Source: Corallococcus sp. AS-1-6 (GTDB taxonomy: Bacteria > Myxococcota > Myxococcia > Myxococcales > Myxococcaceae). Taken from it: 64,000 nt of DNA. The position numbers were made by a program, and so were the translations under genes. The stretch lies in assembly GCF_020037015.1 (NCBI RefSeq), contig NZ_JAIQDE010000020.1:62001-126000 (forward strand), given 5' to 3'. Positions 21,006-30,401 of this stretch are shown one piece after another (position 1 is the first letter of the stretch; the number at the start of each line of letters is the position of its first letter). The notes under the pieces were generated by a model that was given only the letters and a program-made list of their open reading frames with translations, was not told where the DNA came from and did no database searches.

Positions 21006-21350
21006 ATGTCGTCGCTCCGCGCACTCGCCCTGCTGGCCACCCTGTCCCTCGTCCCGAGCACCGCCGGGGCCGCCGAACCGGAGGAGCCCGTTCAGGGCGT
21101 GGCCTACGTCTTCGCGACGGTGGATGCCTACGCCGTGGGCATCAGCACGTTCGATGTCACCGGCACCCTGGTGGGTGAGAGCGCCCCGCGCACCTTCCGC
21201 TTCTGGGCCATTGGCGACGCGTCCGTGGAGGCGGCGCGGTGTGACCGGCTGGCGCTGCTCGCCATGACCCGGCCCGGGCGCTTCCTGTTCACGTGGGCGT
21301 GGCCGAACAACTACAGCAGCTACGTGACCTGCACGCTGACCCGTCAGTAG
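21006..21350 (+). CDS. Secreted hypothetical protein
   Basis: A 114-residue protein with a signal peptide (ALALLATLSLVPSTAGA, cleavage near 23) and a small mature part, probably a beta fold, with two cysteines (in AARCDRL and VTCTLT) that could form one disulfide. AAGGA precedes the ATG. No family recognised. It sits 14 bp before the MopE-repeat lipoprotein gene and may be co-transcribed with it. Confidence 0.65.
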   Translation: MSSLRALALLATLSLVPSTAGAAEPEEPVQGVAYVFATVDAYAVGISTFDVTGTLVGESAPRTFRFWAIGDASVEAARCDRLALLAMTRPGRFLFTWAWPNNYSSYVTCTLTRQ

Positions 21351-21364
21351 CCCGGGCCTCTTCC

Positions 21365-23167
21365 ATGGACACGCGGGTGCGAATGATGCGGGCGTGGGTG
21401 TGGCTCGCCCTGGGACTCCAGTTGGGCTGCGGTGGCGGCGTGGGCGCCCGGGACCTGGACGGCGACGGTCATCCGGCGGAGCTGGACTGCGATGACGCGA
21501 ACCCCACCCGGTGGCGGTCCGTCACGGGCTACGTGGACACGGACGGCGACGGCCATGGCGAGCCGGGCCAGCGCATCACCTGCGTGGGCGACACGATGAG
21601 CGGCTGGGCCCGGGAAGCCGACGACTGCGCTCCCGGGGACCCCACCCGCTGGCGCTCCGTGCAGGGCCTGTACCCGGACGCGGACGGAGACGGGGCCACG
21701 GGCCCGGGGCCGGTGACGGTCTGCGTGGGGGCCACGGTCGTGGGCTACCAGGAGCAGCCGGGGCCACCGGACTGCGATGACGGGGACCCGTCGGTGGTGT
21801 CCCTGACGGAGGCGTGGCCGGACACGGACGGGGACGGCGTGGGCGCGGGGAGGCCCATCCTGTGGTGCCCGAGCCGGGGGCTCCCGCCGCCCAGGGGCTC
21901 CGCGCTCACCTCCAACGACTGCGCCCCCGAGGACGCGGGCCGCTGGCGGATGCTCGCCTTCACGCACGTGGACATGGACAGGGACGGCTTCACCGTGGAG
22001 GCGCAGGGCGAGCAGTGTTCGGGAGAGCAGTTGCCCTCCGGCTACACCACCGTGTCCGGCCCGGTGGACTGCGACGACTCCAACGCGAACCGGACGGCCC
22101 TCGTCGAACGCTGGCTGGACCCGGACGGGGATACGTACGGGACCGGGGAGCCGGTGCTCCGCTGCCTGGGCCCGGGGGAGTCCCCGCCAGGAGAGACCTT
22201 CCGGGGCGGCGACTGCAACGGCTGGGACAGCACTCGCTGGCAGCTCCTGCCCTACGCATCCTGGGACCCGGATGGCGACCGCCGCCTGACGCCCGGGACG
22301 GGCGAGGTGTGCAGCGGCTTCTGGTTGCCCACGGGCTACTCCTCGGAGGTCCGCGACGACGACTGCGAAGAGGGGAACCCCGCGCGGTTCGACCTCTGGA
22401 CCGTCCACGTGGACGCGGATGGGGACGGCGTGGGCGCGGGCGAGGCGGCCTCCGTCTGTGGCGGAGCGAGCGTGCCCGAGGGCTACTCCGAGGACGCCTC
22501 CGACTGCGCGCCCCAGGACGCCGCATTGTGGCGTCTGCGGGCCTATACCCACCTGGACGCGGATGGTGACGGGTACACCGTGTGGAAGACAGGGATGGTG
22601 TGCTCGGGCAAGAGCCTGCCCGCCGGGTATACCGACCAGATGGGGTGGGGCCCGGACTGCGACGACACGAACGCCGCCGCGTTCCACACCGTGAAGGCCT
22701 ACGCGGACACGGACGGGGACGGCGTGGGCGCGGGACCGGTGACGGAGCTCTGCACCGACGGTCAGGTTCCCGCCACCTGGTCCGAGAAGGGCACGGACTG
22801 CGACGCGCAGGACGCGACGCGGTGGCGGAACCTGTCGGCCGCCCACGTGGACCGCGACGGGGACGGCTTCACCGCGCCCATCCCCGCCCAGCTCATCTGC
22901 ACGGGGATGTCACTGCCCCCGCCCTACCGCCTCCAGGCCGTGGGCAATGACTGCGACGACGCGGACGTGGCCCGCCACCGGTGGGCCTACCGCTACCGCG
23001 ACCAGGACGGCGACGGCGTCGGAGCCACGCCCCGGGAGATGATGTGCCTCGGGCCGTCGGCGGTCGCCGGCTGGTCGCGGTACGGGGACGACGCGGACGA
23101 CCAGGACGCCGCCGTCCAGACGGATGAGGCCATGGAGGACGAACTGAGCCTCATCCTGGACCTGTAG
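21365..23167 (+). CDS. Lipoprotein with tandem MopE-type metal-binding repeats
   Basis: About 600 residues: a lipoprotein signal (LALGLQLGC) followed by about twelve ~50-residue repeats. Each repeat pairs an acidic loop of the DxDGDG type (DTDGDGHG, DADGDGAT, DTDGDGVG, DMDRDGFT, DADGDGYT and others) with a DCDD- or DCAPxD-type segment and, usually, one Cys pair. This matches the putative metal-binding motif family named after MopE (Cu-binding_MopE), and the loops resemble Ca-binding DxDxDG sites. One or two units are degenerate (DPDGDTYG, DPDGDRRL). The C-terminus is acidic. Likely an outer-surface metal-binding protein. Starts at 21365, 21383 or 21386 all keep the lipobox. Confidence 0.82.
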   Translation: MDTRVRMMRAWVWLALGLQLGCGGGVGARDLDGDGHPAELDCDDANPTRWRSVTGYVDTDGDGHGEPGQRITCVGDTMSGWAREADDCAPGDPTRWRSVQGLYPDADGDGATGPGPVTVCVGATVVGYQEQPGPPDCDDGDPSVVSLTEAWPDTDGDGVGAGRPILWCPSRGLPPPRGSALTSNDCAPEDAGRWRMLAFTHVDMDRDGFTVEAQGEQCSGEQLPSGYTTVSGPVDCDDSNANRTALVERWLDPDGDTYGTGEPVLRCLGPGESPPGETFRGGDCNGWDSTRWQLLPYASWDPDGDRRLTPGTGEVCSGFWLPTGYSSEVRDDDCEEGNPARFDLWTVHVDADGDGVGAGEAASVCGGASVPEGYSEDASDCAPQDAALWRLRAYTHLDADGDGYTVWKTGMVCSGKSLPAGYTDQMGWGPDCDDTNAAAFHTVKAYADTDGDGVGAGPVTELCTDGQVPATWSEKGTDCDAQDATRWRNLSAAHVDRDGDGFTAPIPAQLICTGMSLPPPYRLQAVGNDCDDADVARHRWAYRYRDQDGDGVGATPREMMCLGPSAVAGWSRYGDDADDQDAAVQTDEAMEDELSLILDL

Positions 23168-23172
23168 GGCCG

Positions 23173-24033
23173 CTATTCCTTGAGGAAGGCCAGGAGTGCT
23201 TCGTTGATGACGTCCTTGTTGACGGAGCACATGCCGTGGCTGAAGCCGGGGAAGACCTGGAGCTTCGCGCCCTTCACGAGCGTGGCGGTGAGGCGCGCCG
23301 CGCCGTCGATGGGGACGATCTGATCGTCCTCGCCGTGCATCACCAGCGTGGGCACGTCGATGCGGGCCAGGTCCGCGCGGAAGTCCGTCTCGGAGAAGGC
23401 CTTCACGCAGTCGTACTCGGCCTTGAGGCTCCCCATCACGGCCTGGAGGCGGAAGCTCTCGCGCAGGCCTTCCGACACCTTCGCGCCGGGCCGGTTGAAG
23501 CCGTAGAACGCTAGGCTCAGCTCCTTGAAGAAGCTGGAGCGGTCCCCGCGCACCCCCGCGCGGATGTCGTCGAAGACCTTCATGGGCAGGCCGTTGGGGT
23601 GCCAGTCCGTCTTGAGCATGATGGGCGGCACCGCGCTGATGAGCACCGCCTTCGCCACGCGCGCGGTGCCGTGACGCCCGATGTAGCGCGTCACCTCGCC
23701 GCCGCCCGTGGAGTGGCCCACGTGGACGGCCTTGCGCAGCCCCAGCGCGGAGGTCAGCTCCGCCAGGTCATCCGCATACGTGTCCATGTCGTGGCCCGCC
23801 CAGGGCTGGGAGGACCGCCCGTGCCCCCGGCGGTCATGCGCGAGGGTGCGGAAGCCGCGCTCGGACAGGAACAGCATCTGGTCCTCGAAGGCGTCGGCCG
23901 TGAGCGGCCAGCCGTGCGAGAAGACGACGGGCTGCCCGCCCCTGGGGCCCCAGTCCTTGAAGTAGAGCCGCGTGCCATCGCGCGTGGTGAGGAAGTCACC
24001 GGAAATCCGCCCCGTCTGCGTGTCGTTGGTCAT
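23173..24033 (-). CDS. Alpha/beta hydrolase (cofactor-free haloperoxidase/arylesterase-like)
   Basis: A 286-residue alpha/beta-hydrolase. The nucleophile elbow [17 protein letters not shown] carries the catalytic Ser and is the hallmark of non-heme chloroperoxidase-type hydrolases. The oxyanion region is [13 protein letters not shown], the acid is in [11 protein letters not shown], and the catalytic His is in [21 protein letters not shown] is also typical. No signal peptide, so cytoplasmic. Substrate unknown (small esters or peracids for the family). The ATG at 24033 follows AAGGGCGG. It converges on the MopE-repeat gene with a 5-bp gap. Confidence 0.9.
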   Translation of the reverse strand: MTNDTQTGRISGDFLTTRDGTRLYFKDWGPRGGQPVVFSHGWPLTADAFEDQMLFLSERGFRTLAHDRRGHGRSSQPWAGHDMDTYADDLAELTSALGLRKAVHVGHSTGGGEVTRYIGRHGTARVAKAVLISAVPPIMLKTDWHPNGLPMKVFDDIRAGVRGDRSSFFKELSLAFYGFNRPGAKVSEGLRESFRLQAVMGSLKAEYDCVKAFSETDFRADLARIDVPTLVMHGEDDQIVPIDGAARLTATLVKGAKLQVFPGFSHGMCSVNKDVINEALLAFLKE

Positions 24034-24264
24034 GTGTCCGCCCTTCGCCGTGGGAAACCACCGTCCACGACGGTGCGCATCGCCCCGAAGGCCGGGCATT
24101 GCCCCCGGGATCAGTGCCGAACCTGAAGCTCCCGGAGTCCGCCAGCGGATGGCCTCTCAGGGGCTCGTACCCATACAACCTGTCACGAGGGAAGGAGAGG
24201 AGGAGACCTGGGACCACGTGTCACCTGCTACGGTCGTTGACGTCTCCCCGGAGGTCGTCCGCCA

Positions 24265-25176
24265 GTGCCTCTCATCAACCGTCACCTCGCCGTGGTGTCA
24301 CTGCTGCTGCTGGGCGCGAGCGCCCCGGCCCAGGAGCCCCCGCGAGTTCGCGAACTGACGCGGCGGCGGGTGACGCTCGCCCGGTCCACGGCCGGCACGC
24401 CAGTGGAGCTGCACATCGCGCCCGACTACCTCACTACGTTGGAGTTCGACTCCCCGGTGGAGCGCACCGGGGTGAGGCTGGGAGATGGCGAAGGCCGCTT
24501 CGCGCTGTTCGAGGTGGGCACGCGGCTGGTGACGCTCAAGCCCGCGGGCGACCTGCGCCCCGGCGAGCGCGTGCTGCTGACCGTGCCCTTCGCGGATGAC
24601 CGGGTCCCCGCCGGGGCCGTGTTCACGCTCGTCATGCACGACTCCGAGGTGGACGTGCAGGTCCAGGTGACGCGCCTGCCGCGCACGGCCGAGGCCGTGC
24701 AGGCCGAACTGGACGAGGTGCGCGCCGCGTGCGCGAGCAAGGAGGCGGAGCTGGAAGCGCTCCGGGCGCGCGGCACCGTGGAGGGGCCGGTCGGCATGCT
24801 CCTCTCCGGCCTGCTGGACTTCACGGGGGTCGCGATAATGGAGGCCAAGTCGACGCTCCAGAGCGGCGACGGGCTGTACGCATCCACCTCCGTCTTCTCC
24901 TACCAGGGGCATGGCTGGGCGGCCCTGTCGGTAGAGGTGAAGAACACCGGCTCCGTCCCCTGGGCACCGGCGAAGGCGAGGCTCTCACTGGCGAACGGCG
25001 GACGGGCCCGCGTCCTGCCGGCGCGGATGAAGGGAGCCCGGATTGAACCGGGCGCGACAGCCCTGGTGGTGGTGGAGGTCGAGGGAATGGACAGACCCCA
25101 AGGCGCCACCCTTCAATTGGAATTGCGAGACACCGTGGGCGCCCGCCGTCTTTTCTTCCCCTCCCTGGTGTTCTAG
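24265..25176 (+). CDS. DUF2381 family protein (myxobacterial paralogous family)
   Basis: A 303-residue exported protein: signal peptide LLLLGASAPAQ, then PRVRELTRRRVTLARST, a beta-rich N-terminal half, a short coiled-coil-like helix near 135-165 (AVQAELDEVRAACASKEAELEALRA split by turns) and a C-terminal Ig-like beta half (WAALSVEVKNTGSVPWAPAKARL). This is the DUF2381 family, which is amplified in Myxococcales and usually sits next to a Ser/Thr kinase gene, as it does here (10 bp gap). Function unknown; the pairing suggests that the exported protein and the kinase sense or respond to the same envelope signal. Confidence 0.87.
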   Translation: MPLINRHLAVVSLLLLGASAPAQEPPRVRELTRRRVTLARSTAGTPVELHIAPDYLTTLEFDSPVERTGVRLGDGEGRFALFEVGTRLVTLKPAGDLRPGERVLLTVPFADDRVPAGAVFTLVMHDSEVDVQVQVTRLPRTAEAVQAELDEVRAACASKEAELEALRARGTVEGPVGMLLSGLLDFTGVAIMEAKSTLQSGDGLYASTSVFSYQGHGWAALSVEVKNTGSVPWAPAKARLSLANGGRARVLPARMKGARIEPGATALVVVEVEGMDRPQGATLQLELRDTVGARRLFFPSLVF

Positions 25177-25186
25177 AAGCGCGCAC

Positions 25187-26995
25187 ATGGCCATCGCGAC
25201 GATTCCCGCGCACCTGGAGTCCGGCCAGCGGGTGGATGGCTTTCGCGTGGTGCGTCCGCTGGGCTCGGGCAGCTATGGCGCGGTCCTCCTCGTGGAGAAG
25301 GGAGGACAGCGCTTCGCGATGAAGTTCTCCACGCACCGCGCAGGCAGCGGGGATGAGCAACGGGCGGACGCGCGGCTGATGCGCGAGGCCGTGTGCCTTC
25401 TCCACCTGCAAGGCCATCCCAACATCGTGCGTTGCTGGGCCCACAGCCGCTGGCCCGACGTCCAACACGGCTGGAGCTACATCCTCCTGGACTACGTGGA
25501 GGGCTACACGCTGGGAGAGTGGCTGGAGAAGACCCACCCCACGGCGCACGAAGTGATGCGGGTCTTCGTCAAGCTCGCCTCGGCCCTGGCCCACGCGCAC
25601 GCCCGCGGCGTCTTCCACCGGGACGTGAAGCTGAGCAACATCGTCGTGCGCGCCTCCGACGGAGAGCCCTTCCTCCTGGACTTCGGCGTCAGCAGCTACC
25701 TGCTCGCGCCGGAGTTGACGGACACGCCCCTGCCGCCTGGCACCCGGCGCTACCGCTCGCCTGAAGCCGCCCGCTTCCTGAAACGCCATGGCGACGAGCG
25801 CGGGGCCCGCTATGACTTCAAGGCCACCGACGACATCTACGCCCTGGGGCTCTGCCTCTATGACCTGCTGACGATTCCCAGGCCGGTGAGCGACCCGCCC
25901 GCGCTCTACGTGGGAGGCCGGTGGACGCCGCCCGCGCCGCAGACGCTCAACCCGCGCGTGCCCGAAGCCCTGGGCCGGGCGGCCCTCCACTTCATCGCCC
26001 CTGACCCCGAGCAGCGTGCGGCCTCCGCCGAAGTGATGCGACGCGAGTTGGCGGAGCTGCTGACGGAGACCGGGGACTCCTGGAGGACGGAGCCGGTGCA
26101 CGTGGCCATGACACCGCTCCAGCCCGTTCCCGCGCCAGCCCCCGTGGAGGGCCAGGCCTCCGGGCGCCACTGGAAACGGTGGGGGATGGGAGCCGCCGCG
26201 GCGCTCCTGCTCATGGTCTTCTGGGTGGGTGCCATGAAAGGCCGCTCCCCCGGCGGCCCCGCGCCTGGGACGCCTCAGCGGCTGCCCCCTCCCTCCACGA
26301 TGGATACGCGCCTCGGCGCCCGAGCGCCTCCGCCGCCAGCCGCACCGTCCTCTGGAGTAGCGTCCCCCACCTCTGCCCCCGTCCCGAACGAAAGTCCTCC
26401 CGTGAAGCGCGCCCCCCACCCCATGACGCCTCCCCCCGACGCCAACGCCAGGAAGCCGAAGCCCCAGGCCTCCCGACCCATCTGGCCTCCGTCGGGCTGG
26501 ACGGGCTTCCTCAAGACGTGCGCGGGCGCATCGGCCGCGGCAGCCCTCCAGTTGGGCTGCCCGGGTGCCCAATTGCGGCCCGACGCGGGCGAGTGCCCCG
26601 CCAAGGCCGTGGACGCCATGTTCAACCGCGAGCGCGAGGACGGGTTGCGCTTCAGGCCCAACGAACACTTCACCCTCTGGGTGGACAGGCGGCGGGCCGG
26701 TGAATACCGGTCGAGCGTCTACTCCGATGGGCCCGTGACGGGCGAGGTCTACCGCAGCACCGCCAAGACCGTCCCCGAAGGCACGCTCCTGTCAGGCTAC
26801 CTGTGGACCCGCGGCGACGTCTTCGTCGCGCGGTACACGGAAGTGCACCTGCCCGATGGCCGGACCCTGCCCGTCTGCATCGAGATTGGCGATACCCGCC
26901 ATCAAGGCTTCTTCGAGCCTGAGCCCGGCTCCAAGCCAGGCGCGGTGGTCATGCAGAACACGCTCAGCGCCCACCCCGTCCCGCGCTGGCACTGA
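25187..26995 (+). CDS. Membrane Ser/Thr protein kinase paired with DUF2381
   Basis: A 602-residue Hanks-type kinase. The kinase domain (~15-290) has the Gly loop LGSGSYGAV, Lys in RFAMKFS, HRDVKLSNIV (His144; Leu replaces the usual Pro), LDFGVSS and RYRSPEA. A single transmembrane helix lies near 333-350 (AAAALLLMVFWVGAM). The periplasmic part begins with a long Pro/Ala-rich linker (~355-445) and ends in a ~150-residue domain with cysteines and FNREREDGLRFRP and DGRTLPVCIEIGD, which I do not recognise. The residues needed for catalysis are present. It follows the DUF2381 gene by 10 bp, as expected for these kinase pairs. Confidence 0.9.
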   Translation: MAIATIPAHLESGQRVDGFRVVRPLGSGSYGAVLLVEKGGQRFAMKFSTHRAGSGDEQRADARLMREAVCLLHLQGHPNIVRCWAHSRWPDVQHGWSYILLDYVEGYTLGEWLEKTHPTAHEVMRVFVKLASALAHAHARGVFHRDVKLSNIVVRASDGEPFLLDFGVSSYLLAPELTDTPLPPGTRRYRSPEAARFLKRHGDERGARYDFKATDDIYALGLCLYDLLTIPRPVSDPPALYVGGRWTPPAPQTLNPRVPEALGRAALHFIAPDPEQRAASAEVMRRELAELLTETGDSWRTEPVHVAMTPLQPVPAPAPVEGQASGRHWKRWGMGAAAALLLMVFWVGAMKGRSPGGPAPGTPQRLPPPSTMDTRLGARAPPPPAAPSSGVASPTSAPVPNESPPVKRAPHPMTPPPDANARKPKPQASRPIWPPSGWTGFLKTCAGASAAAALQLGCPGAQLRPDAGECPAKAVDAMFNREREDGLRFRPNEHFTLWVDRRRAGEYRSSVYSDGPVTGEVYRSTAKTVPEGTLLSGYLWTRGDVFVARYTEVHLPDGRTLPVCIEIGDTRHQGFFEPEPGSKPGAVVMQNTLSAHPVPRWH

Positions 26996-27173
26996 CGTCG
27001 TCAGCCAACGTCAAACGTCGTTACAACCAAGCCCTCTCAATCCACACCCGCGGTGAACGCGTTTCTGGAGCGATTGGACCCGCCGCGTCGTTCCCAGTGA
27101 CGGAAGCGGGCATTACCTTGCACATCCCTCCGCGGGAATCCCTCTCGCGCGGGGTGCAAGGAATTGCCCCTCC

Positions 27174-28463
27174 ATGTCCCGACCTTCAGACCTCCCGTCC
27201 ACCCAGGGCGTGGTCCTCTTCACGCAAGGGGACACCACCTACGAGTTCTACCGGGACCTGGGCATGGGCCGCGTGGGCGAGCGCGTGCTGCTCGCCCAGG
27301 TGCGCACGCCCCGCGGGCTGGGCCCCAGCGTGGTGCTCAAGTGCCTTCCCCGGCCTGACACGGCGCAAGAGGCCGAGCGGTTCCAGCGCGCCCGCGCCCG
27401 GCTGGAAGAGGAGGTGCGGCTGGCGGCGTACCTCCAGCATCCGCGCATCGCCCGCGTCCATGGGCTGGTGGAGCTGACGCATGGGCTGTGCGTGGTGACG
27501 GAGCACCTGGAAGGGCTGACGCTCAACACGCTGCTGTCCGTGGCCCAGGCGCGTGGGCGTTACTTCTCCGAGTCCTTCCTCCTCCACGTGGGGGCGGAGG
27601 TCGCGGCGGCACTGGAGCACGCGCACACCCGCACGGATGAGGCGGGCGCGCCGCTGGGCATCGTCCACCGCGACGTCAACCCGGGCCGCGTCCGCCTGGG
27701 GCCACGCGGAGAGGTGCGGCTGACGGACTTCGGCATCGCGCTCTCCCGCCTGACGGGGCGCGTGGCGACGTCCTTCCCGCGAGCCCAGGGGGAGGTCCTC
27801 TACGCGGCGCCGGAGTCCTTGCTGGGTGAAGCCGTGGACGCGCGGACCGACCTCTTCTCCCTGGGGCTGATGCTGCTGGAGTTCGCCACCGGCCGGCACC
27901 TCTACGACCCGGGGCACCTGCTCGCGGAGGAGCTGGAGGCACGGCTGTCGAAGGAGGAGCAGGAGAAGGTGCTCGCCGCTTCGGTGGCGTCGCTGGGACT
28001 GGACCTGCCACCGTTCGCGGAGGATGCGCTCCGGTGCGCCATGGCCTTCCGCTCCGAAGACGTGGAGCGCGCGGCGGAGGGGCTGTCCGTGCCGCTCCGG
28101 GACATCCTCCACACGCTGCTGCGCCACGCCCCGAGCGAGCGCTTCGCCACCGCCGCCGAGTTGGAGCGCGTCATGCGCGCGCGGCAGGCGCGGTTGCCGC
28201 CCTATTCGGGTGAGGACGCGGTGAAGGAGGTCCAGCAAGCCCTCGCGGAGGCGGACACCCTTCTCTGGGACATCGAAGTGCCGGATGACGAGGGAGGCAT
28301 CTCCGTCCCATTCCCGGCCGCACCCTCTCAAGACGAGATTCCCACCGGGCCCGCGACACACCGGGGCCCACGAAGCCCCGTCGCGAAGCGCCCTCCAGAC
28401 GAAGTGACAACGGCTCCCGGCGGTAGGGAGCCCCACCCGGGGAGACGGCAGTCCACGCTCTGA
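27174..28463 (+). CDS. Ser/Thr protein kinase homologue with degraded catalytic loop (candidate pseudokinase)
   Basis: A 429-residue Hanks-kinase homologue without a membrane segment. The kinase fold spans about 25-320: Gly loop LGMGRVGERV, Lys in SVVLKCLP, HRDVNPGRV (His165), LTDFGIALS, YAAPESLLG and DLFSLGLMLLEF. In the catalytic loop the Lys of HRDxKPxN is Asn and the Mg-binding Asn is Arg. Myxobacterial kinases often have HRDVSPxN or HRDVNPxN, so loss of the Lys alone is common, but loss of the Asn is not. The DFG Asp is retained. The C-terminal ~100 residues are Pro/Ser-rich and probably disordered. It may be catalytically weak or a scaffold. It follows the previous kinase by ~180 bp. 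Confidence 0.85.
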   Translation: MSRPSDLPSTQGVVLFTQGDTTYEFYRDLGMGRVGERVLLAQVRTPRGLGPSVVLKCLPRPDTAQEAERFQRARARLEEEVRLAAYLQHPRIARVHGLVELTHGLCVVTEHLEGLTLNTLLSVAQARGRYFSESFLLHVGAEVAAALEHAHTRTDEAGAPLGIVHRDVNPGRVRLGPRGEVRLTDFGIALSRLTGRVATSFPRAQGEVLYAAPESLLGEAVDARTDLFSLGLMLLEFATGRHLYDPGHLLAEELEARLSKEEQEKVLAASVASLGLDLPPFAEDALRCAMAFRSEDVERAAEGLSVPLRDILHTLLRHAPSERFATAAELERVMRARQARLPPYSGEDAVKEVQQALAEADTLLWDIEVPDDEGGISVPFPAAPSQDEIPTGPATHRGPRSPVAKRPPDEVTTAPGGREPHPGRRQSTL

Positions 28464-28474
28464 AGCCCCGACGC

Positions 28475-28945
28475 TCAGTCCCGGAAGAACTCGGAGGGAT
28501 GCGCATCGACATAGCGCAGGAAGCAGGCCTCAAGCTTCTCCTCACCCTGGAGCTGCTCGCTCAGTGGACCGAGATGCGCGTCGATCCACGCTCGTGACTT
28601 CATGTCGAGGATGCGCCGACGCGCCTCGAGCGTCCCGGAAGGGTGGGCTCCAAAGAGCGCGTCGAGCCCCTCTCGCACCCGTGCGGCATGTCCGGCGGCG
28701 CCAAGCTCCTCGAAGCTCCGCAGCACGAACTCCACCGAGGAAGGAGCGAAGTTGTAGAGAGCCTGATCCAGTCCACCGTTCCCGATGTCCCGGATGAAGA
28801 AGGTCGTGAGGGCGAGCACCTGTTGGCCATGCGTTCCTGCGACGGCGTCGTGCCCCCAGGCCGGCTCCATGAGCCGCCACAGCCGCTCCCCTACCGCAAG
28901 CCCTTCGACACTCGCACGCGACAGCCGCGTATCCGTCCCAGACAC
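28475..28945 (-). CDS. DMP19/DUF4375-like protein
   Basis: 156 residues from GTG 28945, chosen because GGGAGG lies 8 bp upstream; TTG 28948 and a weaker GTG at 28990 are alternatives. The central block TTFFIRDIGNGGLDQALYNF matches the NGGLxQxxxN signature of DUF4375/DMP19-type proteins, all-helical proteins often found near toxin-immunity or accessory genes. The C-terminus FLRYVDAHPSEFFRD is acidic. Cytoplasmic, no catalytic motif known. It converges on the pseudokinase gene and marks the left side of the less GC-rich accessory segment. Confidence 0.72.
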   Translation of the reverse strand: MSGTDTRLSRASVEGLAVGERLWRLMEPAWGHDAVAGTHGQQVLALTTFFIRDIGNGGLDQALYNFAPSSVEFVLRSFEELGAAGHAARVREGLDALFGAHPSGTLEARRRILDMKSRAWIDAHLGPLSEQLQGEEKLEACFLRYVDAHPSEFFRD

Positions 28946-29654
28946 CAATGAAGCCTCCCGTTCACGGCCCAGGCCGTACGGGCTCCTCACATATCAGGCG
29001 TCCGCGAGAGCTTCGACAGACGGCCCGGACAACAGGTGCCCGAGCGGCAGGGTGTCTTGTTCCACTGACCGCCGGAGCCGCCGCGACGAGGGGCTGGCGA
29101 GGTCCGCGGCGTGGATGCCCACGGCCAACTCATCGCCGTTCAGGGCCCGGCCAATGCCCACACGCTGACCCGAGCCCGGCAGCACGCAGGTGTACGTCAG
29201 CACGCCATGGTTCGCGGCCACGCCCGAGCGCAGCGCTGCGGACGGCACCAGTGGCAGCGCCGCGCTGCCGGCCTTGAACTGCCCGCTGCCCAGGCCATTT
29301 AGAGAGAACAGTCCACCCACGCCCAATCGTTCTTGAAATGACCCAATCGTATCAGTACCGGTTCCACGTGATTCCGCCCTCCTTCTACGAGGGAGATGAC
29401 CATCAGAAATCATCCGCTCAAAGGGGCAGGTCGTCATCAGCAGGGAACAGGTTCCGCCATTGTGAAACAGTCAGGGGCAGGCATGTAGCCACCCTGTGTG
29501 CGACAACCTGCGCCTTGGGCGCGAATCATCTTCGACCCAGTGACGCAACCTTCACCCTCCTCGTTCCGATAACCAAGGGCAGGGTCCCTCGGTTGCCCTC
29601 CGGGCACACGGGCATTGCACGATTGTCAGTGCCGCATGCTAAGACTCGTTTTCC
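28946..29654. other. Stretch of ~700 bp without a confident gene; start of a less GC-rich segment
   Basis: A minus-strand frame at 29330-28994 reads protein-like sequence (LGVGGLFSLNGLGSG, VLTYTCVLPGSGQRVGIG, NGDELAVGIHAADLA) but has no believable start and no family I recognise; it may be a decayed gene. The CCCAATCGT direct repeat at 29322-29350 lies here. From about 29300 the base composition shifts visibly toward A+T. Confidence 0.45.
29322..29350. repeat. Short direct repeat CCCAATCGT x2
   Basis: CCCAATCGT occurs at 29322-29330 and 29342-29350, a 20-bp period (about two helical turns). It could be a tandem protein-binding site upstream of the Panacea operon, or coincidence. Confidence 0.3.
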
Positions 29655-30401
29655 ATGGCTGGCGACATACCTGGAAGTCGGCTTCCAGAACTGGTGCAGC
29701 TCATCTGTTCCTGGGCTGCGGTTCGCGGAGAGGAACTCACCAAGCTTCGGCTCGTGAAATTCCTCTACCTAGCCGACCTCTACCACGCGCGAAAAACAGG
29801 AGGACGCACCCTTACAGGGTGGCCGTGGAAGTTTGTCAGCTTCGGGCCTTATTGTGCCGAGTCGTTGCAGGCGGTCGATCAAGCACATGCACGAGGACTG
29901 ATTTTCCGCCGGGGGTACGAGTCGAAGTACACGAACGACGAGCAGTTCCTTTACGGAGGGAAAGTCGTTCAAAGCGAGCTGCCAGTCGAGGGCTTGCTCG
30001 ACTCCTTCTCTACGTACACGACGGTGATGTTGAAGCAGGCCGTGAAGAAATGGGGAGACGATACTGCAGGACTTCTCACCCATGTGTACTTCGAAACGGA
30101 ACCCATGGAGGACATCGAACCCTCCAATTTTCTGGACTTCCGGAAGGCAGTCCCTCCTCCAAAGGTTGAACGGGTGCCCGCCGTGAACCTTTCTGCCCCC
30201 AAGAAGAAGAAAGCCCTTGAGTTGATTGCCTCGCTGACAAAGCGCTCAAGGAGTGATGCGCAAGCCACCCCACTCGACACGGGACCACACGACGAAGCAT
30301 TTCTGCAGGCAGTCAGTATCGAGGATGTTAGCGACGGTCTGCCGGAGTTTTCTGGAGTCGTCGTTTTCGGCGATCTACGGCAACCCAATGGGGACGCTTG
30401 A
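29655..30401 (+). CDS. Panacea/SocA-like (DUF4065) antitoxin-type protein
   Basis: A 248-residue soluble protein. The N-terminal ~110 residues match the Panacea (DUF4065, SocA-like) domain: LPELVQLICSWA, LTKLRLVKFLYLADLYHA and WPWKFVSFGPYCAESLQAVD, with the aromatic FGPYC block typical of the fold. The C-terminal half is a linker with a Lys run (APKKKKALELI) and a short acidic tail. Panacea domains are known as versatile antitoxin modules in toxin-antitoxin pairs. The next gene starts within the stop codon of this one (TTGA), as in TA operons. Base composition is less GC-rich than that of the flanking genes, suggesting horizontal acquisition. Confidence 0.78.
   Translation: MAGDIPGSRLPELVQLICSWAAVRGEELTKLRLVKFLYLADLYHARKTGGRTLTGWPWKFVSFGPYCAESLQAVDQAHARGLIFRRGYESKYTNDEQFLYGGKVVQSELPVEGLLDSFSTYTTVMLKQAVKKWGDDTAGLLTHVYFETEPMEDIEPSNFLDFRKAVPPPKVERVPAVNLSAPKKKKALELIASLTKRSRSDAQATPLDTGPHDEAFLQAVSIEDVSDGLPEFSGVVVFGDLRQPNGDA

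Noticed and set aside
21344-22846. 500-codon minus-strand open frame opposite the MopE-repeat gene
   Set aside because: The repeats come from the sense strand; the antisense translation is Arg/Val/Pro-rich with no motif.
29338-29757. 139-codon plus-strand frame before the Panacea gene
   Set aside because: No start context or family; it overlaps the Panacea gene in another frame.
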